DNA from: Morchella semilibera
Lineage: Eukaryota > Ascomycota > Pezizomycetes > Pezizales > Morchellaceae
Reading direction: 5' to 3'
Length of the DNA stretch: 64,000 nucleotides
Assembly (NCBI GenBank): GCA_009192285.1
Contig: WBVU01000003.1
Location: 1,581,973-1,645,972, forward strand
This document shows, in pieces, positions 23,311 to 34,960 of this stretch. How positions within the stretch are numbered: the first letter of the stretch is position 1; every line of letters starts with the position of its first letter. The notes below the pieces were generated by a model, which saw nothing but the letters and a program-made list of their open reading frames with translations, was not told where the DNA came from and did not search any database. The position numbers and the translations under genes were made by a program.

Positions 23311-25945
23311 ATGGCCTCCGTTAATCCTTTCCGAGACATCAATGTCACCGCCTCAGCCTCGCAGTACACTTTTCGGTCCCCCTCATCCCCCAATGCCCCC
23401 GCTCTGGTTGTAGACCGTCCCTCTGGGGACATGCGGTTGGTCGAGTCGCCGAAAGCTGAAGGAAAGCGGGTAACAAGCATTGCAGGAATTATGGGCATGA
23501 TCCGTTTGCGTCTTGGTGGGTAGTTCTCTGCAGCAGCTGGCACCTCCGAGCCTGGTGCTTGAGCTTCAGTAGTTAGAGAATATTTGCTTGAGAGACTCAC
23601 TCGAGCTGACAATTTTACTAGATAAATATATAATCATTATTACAAAAGCTATGCTTGTCGGACGCATCCGCGGTCATTCTGTGTACAAAGTTCAAGCTGT
23701 CGAGTTTTTGCCATTACAAGATAGACATTTACACGTACGTCTTAGGACAAGCTTTCCTTGAGGACTGGGGGAAGAAAAATCCCTATAACTGAGCAGCCAT
23801 ATTAATCCCTAATTTTATTTCATAGGACCCCGATGAAGATACTTACCTTTCGCTCTTACGTACGCACTTGCGTACTGGGCCGATGTATCTGTCATATTCG
23901 TTCGACCTCACGAACACTTTCCAGCGCCAATCTACGGCAAATACCTCGCTTCCTCTTTGGCAAAGGGTATGTTGAAAGCTTTGTCTTCATAAATATCTTA
24001 GAAGGCTGAGAGTCGAGTCGCTAATCATTTTTTTTTTTCGCTAGGCGGATGAGCGCTTCTTCTGGAATAGACATGTCCAATCAGACCTCATCGACATGAG
24101 AAGTTCTAACCCTGCTGTAAGGAAACTCCTCTTACCTATGTTTGCCCCACATACACTCTGCGTACCATAAGCGTTGTTCCTATGTATTCAATTGGAAGAT
24201 ACCCGGGCTATGCCAAGCCTTGAATTGCATCTGGAACCCAACCATGCTAACCTGACCAGGTGGACCCTTACATTCTTCCAGTGTTTTTCGGTTATCTCAA
24301 TGTTAGTACTGTCACAATTAAGTCGACTAGCTTAACCTTTGTTCTCATCACACGAAAGTCTCGTCACCGTGCTGGTACACGATACTTCACTCGTGGGGTT
24401 GATGAAACTGGAAACGTAGCAAACTACAACGAAACAGAGCAAACCATCATTCTGGGTGACACTTCCGGTGGACTAGGGGGTTACGATCAGGGCTCTATGG
24501 CTGGAAAACAAGGCTCCCAGAGTGTTCAGGTCCTCAGTTATGTTCAAACTAGGGGGAGCGTTCCAGTTTATTGGGCGGAGGTGAACAATATTAAATACAC
24601 CCCTAAAATTCACCTTAAGAGCTTGGAATTGGCCAAAAACTCCGCGAGGAAACACTTTGATGAGCAGATCCGGTTATACGGTGACAATTATATGGTCAAT
24701 TTAGTCAACCAAAAAGGGCGCGAGGAAAGAGTCAAGGCGGGTTACGAAAACATGGTCAAAATGCTTGTTACTTCGCCTGCAGAAAACAGGGAGAGCTCCT
24801 CCAAAACGTCAGAAAGGTTCCGGGAGATTGAGCCTATGGGAAATGCAAAGCTGACCGACCGTTTGCATTACATCTATTTCGATTTTCACCATGAATGTGG
24901 AGGAATGAAATGGCACAGAGTCCAGCTATTAATCGACAAATTAGGTGACGGATTGCACGAGCAGCACTATTTCCACTCTGTGGAGGGCGGTGTAACAAAT
25001 ACAGTGCGAAACTACCAAAAGAGCGTTGTAAGGACGAACTGCATGGATTGTTTGGATAGGACGAACGTCGTGCAAAGTGTATTGGCTAGATGGACGTTAA
25101 ACCGCCAGATGATCGACTTAGGAGTGCTAAAGGAAGGGGAAAACACTGCCGACTTTGAAAATTTTGAAGTGATGTTCAGGAACGGTAAGGCTCGAATTCC
25201 TTCACATTGAGTGGTGCATGTCGACTTAGGAGTTTTTGTTGTATGATCGTGACGATTAGTATCTAGTGGCTGGTTGAGTTTTGGCTGACATCCGATTCTA
25301 GCGTGGGCTGATAACGCCGATGTTGTGAGCCGTGCCTACTCCGGAACTGGGGCACTCAAGACGGATTTTACTAGAACAGGCGTGCGGACAAAAGCCGGGG
25401 CACTTGCGGATTTATCGAACTCGATAACTCGTTATATCCGCAATAACTTTGCCGACGGACCTAGACAGGATGCCTACGATCTCTTCTTGGGGGTTTACCT
25501 CCCATCGACCAGCAACAACATTTCTTCTTCTCTCCTCTTTGTCGACCGTCGTCCAGTTTTGATTCAAAGTATACCGTATATCCTCTATGCCGCGATGTTT
25601 TTTGTATTTGCAGCCTTTGTGTTGCCCCGCCCTACTGGAAGCGGTTTGATCAGCATCAGAATCTTTGCGCTTTTCTGGCTCGTTGTAGCATTATGGGCTG
25701 CTAGCTTCATTTGGAATCACGGCATGCTTTATGTTAACTGGCCCAAACTGAACGTGCCGGGATTCGCAGTGGATGGATATAACGAGGCGCTGGGTAAGGC
25801 CAAGAAAGACAAGATCGTGGGAAAGTGGGTAGAGAGGGGCAACTTCAGTAGTGGTGCCGGTGGTGGCCGTGAACGGGGCTCTAGTATTAGCGGGGGAAAC
25901 ATCAGACTTATTCACTTGGAAGAGGGAAAAAAGAGGATTGAATAG
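23311..25945 (+). CDS. Sac1-type phosphoinositide phosphatase
   Basis: Six exons: 23311..23515, 23622..23734, 23826..23966, 24045..24116, 24260..25184, 25302..25945, giving 699 aa. The SAC domain is recognisable throughout: SIAGIMGMIRLRLDKYIIII, RAGTRYFTRGVD, YVQTRGSVPVYWAEV, and the catalytic CX5R motif NCMDCLDRTN with C438 and R444. The final exon adds TRTGVRTKAGALADLSNSIT, the FxDGxRQDAYDLFLG segment and two hydrophobic segments near the C-terminus (ILYAAMFFVFAAFVLP, FALFWLVVALWAASFIW) that anchor Sac1 in ER/Golgi membranes. It dephosphorylates PI4P (also PI3P and PI(3,5)P2 in vitro) and sets Golgi/ER lipid identity. The cytosolic tail after the last helix is Gly/Ser-rich. Confidence 0.95.
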
Positions 25946-27805
25946 TGGGTACTGAGTATCACCCGTAGCAGGGCTTGGCACGTTACACCTAGTGTGCGCT
26001 GTTTGTGTAACCATTACACGATAACGTAGTAGTGAGTGGCACAGAGGCCTACACAAGCCTGGAGCTGGTGTTACGGAACAAGCTGCTGCTGTTGCCTAAC
26101 CAGGTTCCCGCGCCCTGCTGTGTCTTACTTTTTTTAACCCTCTTCTTTTCTTTTTTCCTAAAATCTACTAGACATGTAGCTATCACTGGTTGCATGTAGC
26201 TTTGGGGAATTTCTTTGCGATTATATATAGAGATTTTTTTTTTATTTGTTCTTTATTATTTATTTTTTCCTTCCTGTTAGTCTCTTGGGATATCTGTCGT
26301 GAGCTAGCTGATGTGTTTCTTTTCTTTTCTTTTTCCACAACTAACTCATATTTCGTCCAATATTACTTTATACCTATGCAAGCCACTATCTCATTTGTAG
26401 AAACACTACGACATTAATACATAAATCCATTGTCCTACAGTTGCATGCATTCCTCCAACGCGTACCATATGTGCTTTCTTCGCATTGAGCACAGCCTGCA
26501 CAGTAAGAGGGGTAGATAAAGTTTCGGGAAGTACAGCAGGATCATGGGGCATTCGCCATCGGATGTTTGATTACCTATATGAATATACGGATAATATAAC
26601 TGTATCGTGCCTCCCACGCTTTTCTCCTGGCTTGTGTAGCGGAAATATATCATAGGAAAGAGGCAGAGAACTGCACTTGTGTGCCTTCTTCCAATTATGG
26701 TGCACATTCTTGTTTCTCTATACCTACATACATGCAGGTACATAAGTATTGGGGAGCCTTGTTCATCAAATCAAGGAAACAAAAAACTCGGCTACATGCC
26801 ACACGCCTGCTCTCTTACTAGCATTGCTTACTAGGGAGAACGCCTCACGAGCGGCTAACACGGACCGAGTGATAATATATGATGGCGGACCCTACATGGA
26901 TACTGCGTGAGCACCACGTGCATACATGTATGTACATAGGTACATGTACATCATACATGTAGTGTTATCCACTTCACTCCGTCAACTTAGCTAAAGGGAT
27001 TCGGGTACTGCCACTCACTGGGTATTGACGGACACTGGGTGTTGACAGACAGGGTCTTTTTGGCCAAGAAGAAAGAAGAGAAAATAAGCTAGGCTTGGCC
27101 GTTTCTCTTTGGTGGGATCCGTCGATACCCAGTATCCCATTATCACCCCGTGAAGGACAGTACTCAATCAGTGCATCATATCTGATATGTATAAAGATAA
27201 CCCACTGCATCTGCATTGCGCGGTACCATTGTCCAGTGAGGCTGTGTGGCGCATGCAACCTTGTCCCCAACTAACACCCCTGCGAAAAAAATTTGGCTCT
27301 AAATATGTATGTTTCTCTGTGGTGATCTGTAGTACAGTGAGATGAAAAGAAAAAACTTGCTTTATTGACGTAACTACTCTTCGCAATGGATCTGCACCGG
27401 GCGTATTGATAACCTAATTGGTCTAAGAACTACTAAAGGCCAACTAGAAAGCAGTGACATCTGAAACCTAAACCATGTATTTGAAGAAATAAAAGAAGAT
27501 AAATGTCGAATAAAACCCAGGGTCGGCCAGGAATGTTTTAATTCGTGTAAAGGGCCAGTCTCAAGTACGGATACATAAGTCAAGGATTAAGAAGCCAAAA
27601 GGGAACCAAATGAAATCCAAGATCTTGAAGCAACCAAAGAAATCTAATGTCTCTTGCACATTCCGAAAGTCAAGAAAGAAAGAAAGAAAGAAAGAAAAAC
27701 ATAAGATATAAACCCCATAAAAAAATTCTTACCATAGGATTTTCTGGCATTGTTGCTTCTTTGAAGAAAAAATCGAAGCTTCTGGGCTCGTGGAGGTGAG
27801 GGTGT
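25946..27805. other. Intergenic, 1.9 kb
   Basis: T-rich 3' flank of Sac1, a cluster of three TACATGTA palindromes (26.92-26.96 kb), an imperfect 17-bp tandem repeat (about 27016-27049) and a GAAA microsatellite (about 27673-27697). No gene supported. Confidence 0.5.
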
Positions 27806-28639
27806 TTAACTTCTTTGCTCAAGCCGTGCAAGAATAGCTTCCATCCCCTCCTAAACCATACAGAACCATACATTAATATAATCAAGATCTTACGATGCCA
27901 ATCTGTACTCGATTTAAGATTCAAAAAGGAGACTTACCTTAACGATCAGCCTATATAGCCACATCCCCTCTCCTTCTATTATTCTCCCTCCAAGATCTCT
28001 TCGGCTACTAGAGTAGAACGGAGGCTGTAGGCGCTGTGCCAGCGCATTGTATGCTGTAATCATCGCGTTTTGTTTATCAGGAGATAAACGAGAAACATAA
28101 TCGTCTTGAAGATGTACTTCTTGCAGCCCGCACTCATCGTTGATATTCGACCAACGCCCATCAACGTCATGTCCGTATCGTGATTGGGCTGACCATAATT
28201 CTATGACAATGATTGTAGCATACGATTTTCGGTCTTCATTGGTGCGGAAAGTTTGAAAAGCGTCGAAGGACATCATGGTCAAGAGATGCTCAGCTATCTT
28301 CTGTGCCGCCCGAGCCCTCTCTTCCAGATTGTCGAGGTACTCTTCAACTCTGACGACCACATGTGGATCGTAATCTTGGAGGTTCTGTAGTTGGGTGATA
28401 TAGTTTCCTTGAGAGTAACTAGGACTTCCTTCTTGTGGTTTGAAAAACGACGGCGGTTTCCATATGTTCATCAAAAGCTCAAGATGGCGGATACTTGTCA
28501 GACGGGTGCGTATATTTCGAGTTCTGAAATCCCGAGCAGACAAGAAAAGAGCATGACTAGTATGAGAAACAGGTTCTAAATTGTCTAGATACGACAGGAT
28601 AGTGAGGAGAAGCTCTGCAGGCATATCGTCAAGTGCCAT
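27806..28639 (-). CDS. F-box domain protein
   Basis: Two exons, 28639..27938 and 27850..27806, giving 248 aa. An N-terminal F-box (residues about 2-45) reads MALDDMPAELLLTILSYLDN, with the Pro and Leu positions expected for Skp1 binding. The rest is predicted helical (EERARAAQKIAEHLLTMMSF) with no known substrate-binding repeat, resembling the many short fungal F-box proteins. The intron (GTAAGT ... TTTAG) joins YRLIVK to EGMEAILARLEQRS. The start chosen is the Met immediately before the F-box; the frame is open upstream to 28744, but that extension has TATA-like sequence and probably lies in the leader. It is probably a Skp1-Cullin-F-box adaptor; substrate unknown. Confidence 0.8.
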
Positions 28640-30347
28640 GGTGAAAACTGTAATGTAGGTTGGCTGAATATATATATAGAAACTAGGATAAATGAATTGA
28701 GATAAATCTGATAGAAGGATATTCCGAGTTTCTTGATGTTGCAAGGTTGCGGTGAGATATCGACAGGAAATGAGGAAATCCAGGAGGTATTTATGTCTAG
28801 GAGAAAGTGGGTAGATACAAATCTACCCTTTCAGCATCGCCATATATTAATCCCGATGTACAATGTACAATGCCCCGCCGGCTCGTCTGATGTCGAGCAA
28901 CAAACCACCTTAGGCCCTAGACCAAGCATGCAATGATGCAAATAGTGTAACACAATCGAAGTTGAGGCCAGGTCTGGGAATGAACTTTGACTCGTCTGGA
29001 GATGACTGGACCATTCCAGGTTGAGTCTAATCTGGAGTAGCAAAGTTGGGTAGTAAAGTTGAGTAGCAAAGTTGGGTAGCAAAGTTGGGTAGCAAAGTTG
29101 AGTAGCAAAGTTGGGTAGCGTGAGTCTAGATTATGTCTTGGTAAGGGAAGAGGGTGAAGAAAAAACGGCTGTAGCCCACTGTACATACACCTACAAGGGT
29201 CTAGGGCTCTTTACTACATGTAGTACCCACAGATGCTCGATGCTACTTACTAGCCATCTATTTTCGTATACTTGTTCTGTCCCAAGCTTCACACCACGCC
29301 AAAAAAACCATATGCAGCCGCATATGGCGTTCGAACACTATTCAAGCGAGCAAACCACGAGGTTTTTGTGCCTTGCGAATGTCATTACTGATGCAGGCAC
29401 GTGCAGGCATTATGAGAAGTCGACCAATAATCTCGGGGCTGCCTAAGTGGAATTATGACGGTAATGGGGATTGAGGTGCGTAAAGTCCCCTGTACTATTC
29501 GAGGCGGACCAGGGCCAAAGCAGAGTACACGGCTGAGTCTGAATACAGTTTTTTATCCTCTTGTTCAATTATTAAACTTATACCAGGCTAAAACAAACTT
29601 GATCTTGAATCTGCCGAACTCTCATTAACGGCCAGGCAGCTTGAAACATACCCGGAAGAGAGGATAGGGAGTAAATAACGGACATTTCAGATGTAGCAGT
29701 AGTACTATATGGGCGGGGAGGTATGATCACTCATGGATGAGAGTGGGAGTAGTAGCTCCAAGTACAAGATGTCAAGGCAATGCAAGCAATCCAGATTGGT
29801 GAAAGTTAGCGAGAGCTAGAAATGAATAAGTGGAACAGTCTCAAGAGAGGGTTTCTCAAGAGATAGAAGATGTTCGTGGACAGCCACCATTCAGATACTA
29901 CAGACTCAGCCCCATTGGGATTATTGTTCGCCTCGGCCATTAGCTTGAACAGGAATAGATGCATGCAAAGAATCTTTCTGTTACAGTTTAGAGGATGACA
30001 TGGGGTTAGTAACGGGTGCAAGGGCTTGTGTCAGAAACAAAATATACTTACTATAAAACATAATAGATGTTTAAATGGTAATTGTGCTGGTATTTTTTGT
30101 GATTATCGTTGTAGGAGAAAGGCGAGAGAGTACACCTCATTCTGAAACCTAGAAAGCTTGTCGACGTTATTAACTACATGTACTTTATTCACGTGATAAA
30201 GGCGTAAGACTTCAGTGTCGTTGCTAGGGAGGCTTCCATCGCGACCTCTTTTCACTTGGACCCAACCACAGCATTAAGTGAATTGTCCTATCAGCCACAG
30301 CTATTGTCCAACACCCCCATATCGACTGGGAGACTGACCATTTCATC
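28640..30347. other. Intergenic, 1.7 kb, with minisatellite
   Basis: No gene recognised. It contains a 13-bp minisatellite (listed separately) and TACATGTA at about 29.21 and 30.18 kb. Short frames on both strands over the minisatellite are repeat-driven. Confidence 0.5.
29038..29115. repeat. 13-bp minisatellite, about 6 copies
   Basis: Tandem unit TAGCAAAGTTGGG, six copies with single-base variants (TAGTAAAGTTGAG, TAGCAAAGTTGAG). The variants alternate, which suggests unequal crossover or slippage. Confidence 0.9.
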
Positions 30348-30837
30348 ATGTCGCTATTCGCTTCCCGAGCTCCTCTTGCTCGTCTCTCACTTCTCTTCCG
30401 CTCCACCACCAAGTCCTTATCGTTAACTACCCCCGCTACAATTGCTACCTTGCCTCGCATCGCTTCCAAAAGACAATTCTTTTCCACTTCGCTCATTCAA
30501 TCTCTGGCTTTGCCCTTCTTGGGCTCACGGGTGTCATGGAATGTCATCCAGCAACAGCAACAACGAGGGATGAAAGTGCGGTCATCCGTCAAAAAATTGT
30601 GCGAGGGTTGTAAGGTACCATATTTTCCCGCCCTATCCATCTCATAATCCTGTACCTACATTTTTGTGTTTTTTTGTACCCTTTCATTTCGAATATTCCC
30701 CCGGGGGGGGGGGGGGGGGTTGTGAGGTAAACATTTGCCTGACTGCCTTGCAAAACGCCTCACAGTCTGTCCGCCGAAAGGGTAGAGTCTACATCATTTG
30801 CGACAAGAACCCTAAACACAAGCAACGTCAGGGTTAG
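30348..30837 (+). CDS. Mitochondrial ribosomal protein bL36m (Rtc6-like)
   Basis: Two exons, 30348..30614 and 30766..30837, giving 112 aa. A long basic presequence (MSLFASRAPLARLSLLFR) and a linker with QQQQQ precede the bL36 core starting RGMKVRSSVKKLCEGCKSVR and ending GRVYIICDKNPKHKQRQG. The zinc-ribbon ligands C-x2-C, then C and H, are all present. It is a component of the mitochondrial large ribosomal subunit. The 151-nt intron contains a poly-G run (about 30703-30719), so the intron could be mis-assembled in length but the exons are intact. The yeast homologue is RTC6. Confidence 0.94.
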
Positions 30838-33800
30838 GCCTAAGACCGCTTTATAAGCTGTGGGAAGGGTTTAACTGGAGTTTGAGTCATGCCAAAGACC
30901 TGGCCTTTCTCTTCATGGAGGAAAGATATTTTGCCTTTTTTTTTTTGCGGAAGGTTCACGGAGGAAATTATTAAATGAATTCCCTGTAAAAGGCACCATG
31001 CTATTAGCTAGCATACCAATGTTCCGTATAAACCAAGGCGTTTTACAAGTGTTCAGGGCAGTTGTATTTCGCATAATTGTGTCGCCAAGGGATTATAGAA
31101 CCAAGCTACCACATCTGGATGTATTTGCAGGCGGACTCGCTTTCCTCCGGCCCAAGAATGCATCTATGTAACAGTCCTCTCAACGCCTGCCCTCGATCAA
31201 CATGCCTGTTTGTACCACCCCAAAGGATCTTGTACTTGTGTCACCATCAAAACTAGGCGTCGAAATTGGCCAAAACTAAAGGCACTCACCCACAGCTCGG
31301 AACATCATATCCTTCCTTTTGTTCCTTGGGCTCGGGATAATATATTTTCTGGAATGTTCTCTACTTGAGCCGATCTCACGAAATCCCGGTATTCATTGAA
31401 TTGCCAGCGGTCAACTTCACTGCTTGTAGATACGCGTATCAAAAGCTCAAGTGCCGTCCAACTATCACGACAATGACCATATCTTACGCACAGTAATGAT
31501 AGTACACTTATTGTTGTCAAGCAAAGATCGGCAAGAAAAAGAAAATGAAAAAGAGACCTTTGTATGCCTTGTTGCTTCAACTAGAGCGGGAAACTTTTGT
31601 AATTCAAAGCAATAGGCAATAGGTATTCGTCGGCACTGCAACTCCCAGGTCCTCTTCCAAAGAGTCATTTTTCCTATTGAGGCTCGTTCACGCTGATATA
31701 CTCTGCTCATATGATCTATCATCACAACTATTCTCCGTTAGATAACCATTTAGGGGCACATCTCTTGACAATAGTGCGCCATGTTTCGGAATTTCTTTTG
31801 ACTTCGGAGAGATTAATTTCGGGGAAGCTATCCAGTGTACTGGTATAGGCCGACCATTTACAAGAGGAGATCTAGCGTGAGATTTGTGTTACGTTGTGTA
31901 CGCCGGTTTCACTAACAACCTGACTAGAGAAGCACACTTGTCCTCCTAAGCTAAAGGCATACCATCTGATACGTAATACTCTACTTCTCCATTAATCTTT
32001 ATCATTTGTACTACAAGCCTTGAATTTTGCTACTTTGACGGATACTCTATTCATTACTGTGTTACGTCAGGGCTTGCGTGCATTTAGTACATGTTATCAT
32101 ATCGCGGCCTTCTTGCGTGCACAGTTTGTTTGAAAGACATGAAGACATTACTTTACGCACACATACATACGCAATCCAGTCATAAAACCAAACCACAAGG
32201 TAACGATCATGAGATAAGTCTACATTCACATGATGCTTACAGTGTTCGCAGATCAATGACTCTGACAAAAAATAAATAGTGTTTTGATTGCCTTCCTTTT
32301 TATCAACAAGAAATTAACTTAACGATCTTAGCGTAGGAAAACTACCCCAGCTTTAAAACCGGTCATCAAGGCGAAAGTTTAATTGGTAACGCAAACACTA
32401 TGACATTATGACGGCGTCATTATCATTATAGTTCAATCTCATATATCGATATTGAGGCTTAAAGCCTAGGGCGGTGCTACAAGCAAACTTTATCATGTAG
32501 GAGACTCGATACGAGTGATTGTTCGTGACGGGATTAACCGGGTCTGCCAAGGTTGTCCTGCTTCCTCTACGCACATCCTGTTGTTTTAAAGATCACCGCC
32601 AGGTAATGGCAGAACGTACCATAAACACACAATGAGTAAACTTTTAAAGTGCGATCGAGGTGACATGATTTCTGCCCTGAACTGGAGGCACTAATTCCAC
32701 TATAAACTCTCAACTAAGTACTTTACATGTAGTTAATTAGTAGGTGAACATCCTACTATTATATGTTGGTATAGACGACGAAGGTCTAGGCCTTTCTAGC
32801 CTGTCTGAAGTAAGACAGTAGGCAGGTTGTTAATCACTTCTTTATTGATGTTGATGATGGAGAAGGGAGAGCCCCGCTTTCACTTCTCGAATAAGTATAC
32901 TAGCTAATGAACAAATGATCAACAAACGTTTGCCACTGTGGCCTACACTGCTATAATTGGTCTCCATACCTGACCCTTAGTGGTGATCGCGATACAGGTT
33001 ATAAAAAGAACAGAACTGGCATTCAACTATTTAGTTACGTAGCTTCTAGCCCCCAAATTTGCGAAGGGCTTAAGCTTGGGAATCAGTCCTTGTCCCATCT
33101 AGATTAACCTAGCCAATGCTTTGTTAATTTCCCCGCCTGAGACTACCTGAAAATATCCGCACACCATGAGTCCTCCCTCAATGTTGGCTCAATGGGGGGG
33201 GGGGGGGGGGGTGAGGCCTATAACTTGCCAGATTGAGCTCACACATACGCAATATGTGGTACCAATTAGATAACTGTTGGGATTGTCGATGTGGATGTGA
33301 AAGTAGTAGGGCAATGAATACGCAATTCATGGGATAACTCTTCGGATAGTGGATTTAACACATGTAGAGTGAGTGATAGGATCTAGGTCCGTAACCGAAT
33401 ATAAAACGATTTTAAAATGTATTTATACTGGGCAGTGATCTTTGTTTGACCCATTTAAGGAATCGGCGCATCTGGGAAATTCCATGATTGGATTGGCCTA
33501 ACTATGAGGTCTTGTTACGGGCTTGAAGGCTATATATGGAGGTGTTGTAAGTGTCCAGAACAGATATGCCATAGTTTATACTTTATGCAATGTTTTTATA
33601 CCTTAAACAAATACAACTGAAAAAAGAAAAAAAAAACCAGAACAGCCACTTTGCCTCTGTTTCCCCTCATAACCTGAAAATACAGGCGCCAATATTTGTA
33701 TGGGGCCAAGACAATTCTCCATACAAACTACCCCTGCCTTTGTCAGGTTCTTATGGTACTTGGAGGTGGGGATGGCTGCATACAGATAACAGCGATGTGG

Positions 33801-34067
33801 TGGTGTAGCATGTAGGGACAGAATGATATCTGATGATGGGACTTGGCTAAGGGATTCGCCAAGAAATTTGCGACCAGAACTCCAAAGAGTTTGGAGACTC
33901 GTTGTGTTGTTTGCACTCACCTATCCCCTCATTTAGAGGGCCACTGGCTAACTCAAAAGTAGCTAGGCCACTCCACATAAGGCAGAAAGAGGGTTCTTTC
34001 TAGAGTACCTGCGGCTCCTTCCGACGTCACCTCTCCAGTTCGTCAACAGCCGAACAGAGAAATCCTC
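30838..34067. other. Intergenic, 3.2 kb, gene-poor
   Basis: Long AT-rich region. A minus-strand frame at 31305-31580 (containing ALELLIRVST and VENIPENILSRAQGTKGRI) and an overlapping one at 31465-31725 look slightly protein-like, but I cannot assign or join them. A poly-G tract lies at about 33196-33211. No other gene seen. Confidence 0.45.
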
Positions 34068-34591
34068 ATGCGCTCCACGTTACAGCTTCTTTTCCGGGGT
34101 TCCTTGGCCGCAAGGGCGGCTGGGAATAAGGTGCCGAGTCTAAAACATGTCTGTTTGTCGACCAATAAATCCCTGAGAGCAAGCTCACTAAAGTTGGGTA
34201 TGTACAGTTTATCCAACGGGCCCGAGTACTATCTCTATGGCGAGATATAGTGAGGGCATTAAAGCGTGAGACTTCCCAGGCCGTAGAAAATGTATGTTTC
34301 TTATGCAAGGAGTGAAAGGTGTCAATGATCCCGTGACAAGGTCGGAGCTGCACGATTATGCACGGCAAGAGATCTTGAGAAATAAGAATATTGAAGATAT
34401 TGTCAGTGCACCCTCTCTATTTGGTATTTGTAACGGTAGACTAAATTATAATAGACTCATATACGGTATTTGATATCGGTAGGTCTTGTCAGTTTGAGAT
34501 TATTTCCATGGTTCAATTTGACATCTCACCCAGTGAAATTCAGACAGGAAGAAAGGAATTTGAAACTATGGAGCAGTATATCTTTCGTTAA
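34068..34591 (+). CDS. LYR-motif mitochondrial protein (LYRM2-like)
   Basis: Five small exons: 34068..34130, 34208..34265, 34310..34401, 34455..34482, 34548..34591, giving 94 aa. The pieces assemble with consistent phases into a basic mitochondrial leader MRSTLQLLFRGSLAARAAGN, then FIQRARVLSLWRDIVRAL (LYR motif with Trp for Tyr), RSELHDYARQEILRNK, THIRYLISVGRKEFETMEQY and stop. This order matches LYRM2 and its fungal complex-1-LYR relatives (FIQR-x-RVLxLWR, RxELxDYARxEFxRN, IRYLIS-x-GKxEFE). LYR proteins bind mitochondrial acyl carrier protein and assist Fe-S/complex assembly; LYRM2 has been tied to complex I. Oddities are a 44-nt intron ending CAAG and weak donors (GTGCCG, GTCTTG). No single open frame reveals the gene, so small changes to boundaries are possible. 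Confidence 0.78.
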
Positions 34592-34960
34592 TTCTAATAA
34601 AATGACGTGACTGGCTGTACACGAATGGCGTTCACAGGCCCCGGTTGTGTAAAGGGAATATAACAATGGTCCTGCTTTAGGTTCTGCTGATCAAGCCATA
34701 AATAATATAAATTTCACCAAACCTTCTGTGACATCTGGATCTTAGAATGCCCGCCGACACCCAAATACCGACCTGACACAGCCACCCGTCCCTCTTTGTA
34801 AAAGACATATATTGGTATTTGAGTTTAAGCATAGAACAAAGGTTTATGTCTATGCAGCCAAGTCAGCTTTCGCTGGTGGCTTGTATGCATATACGTGGTA
34901 GGGATGTAATGAATCCGCTATGAAAAGAAAGCTAAATAGGGAAAACCTGATGCCTGAGGA
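34592..34960. other. Short convergent spacer
   Basis: 369 bp between the stop codons of the LYRM2-like gene and the NBS1 homologue. No gene; both 3' UTRs are expected here. Confidence 0.5.
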
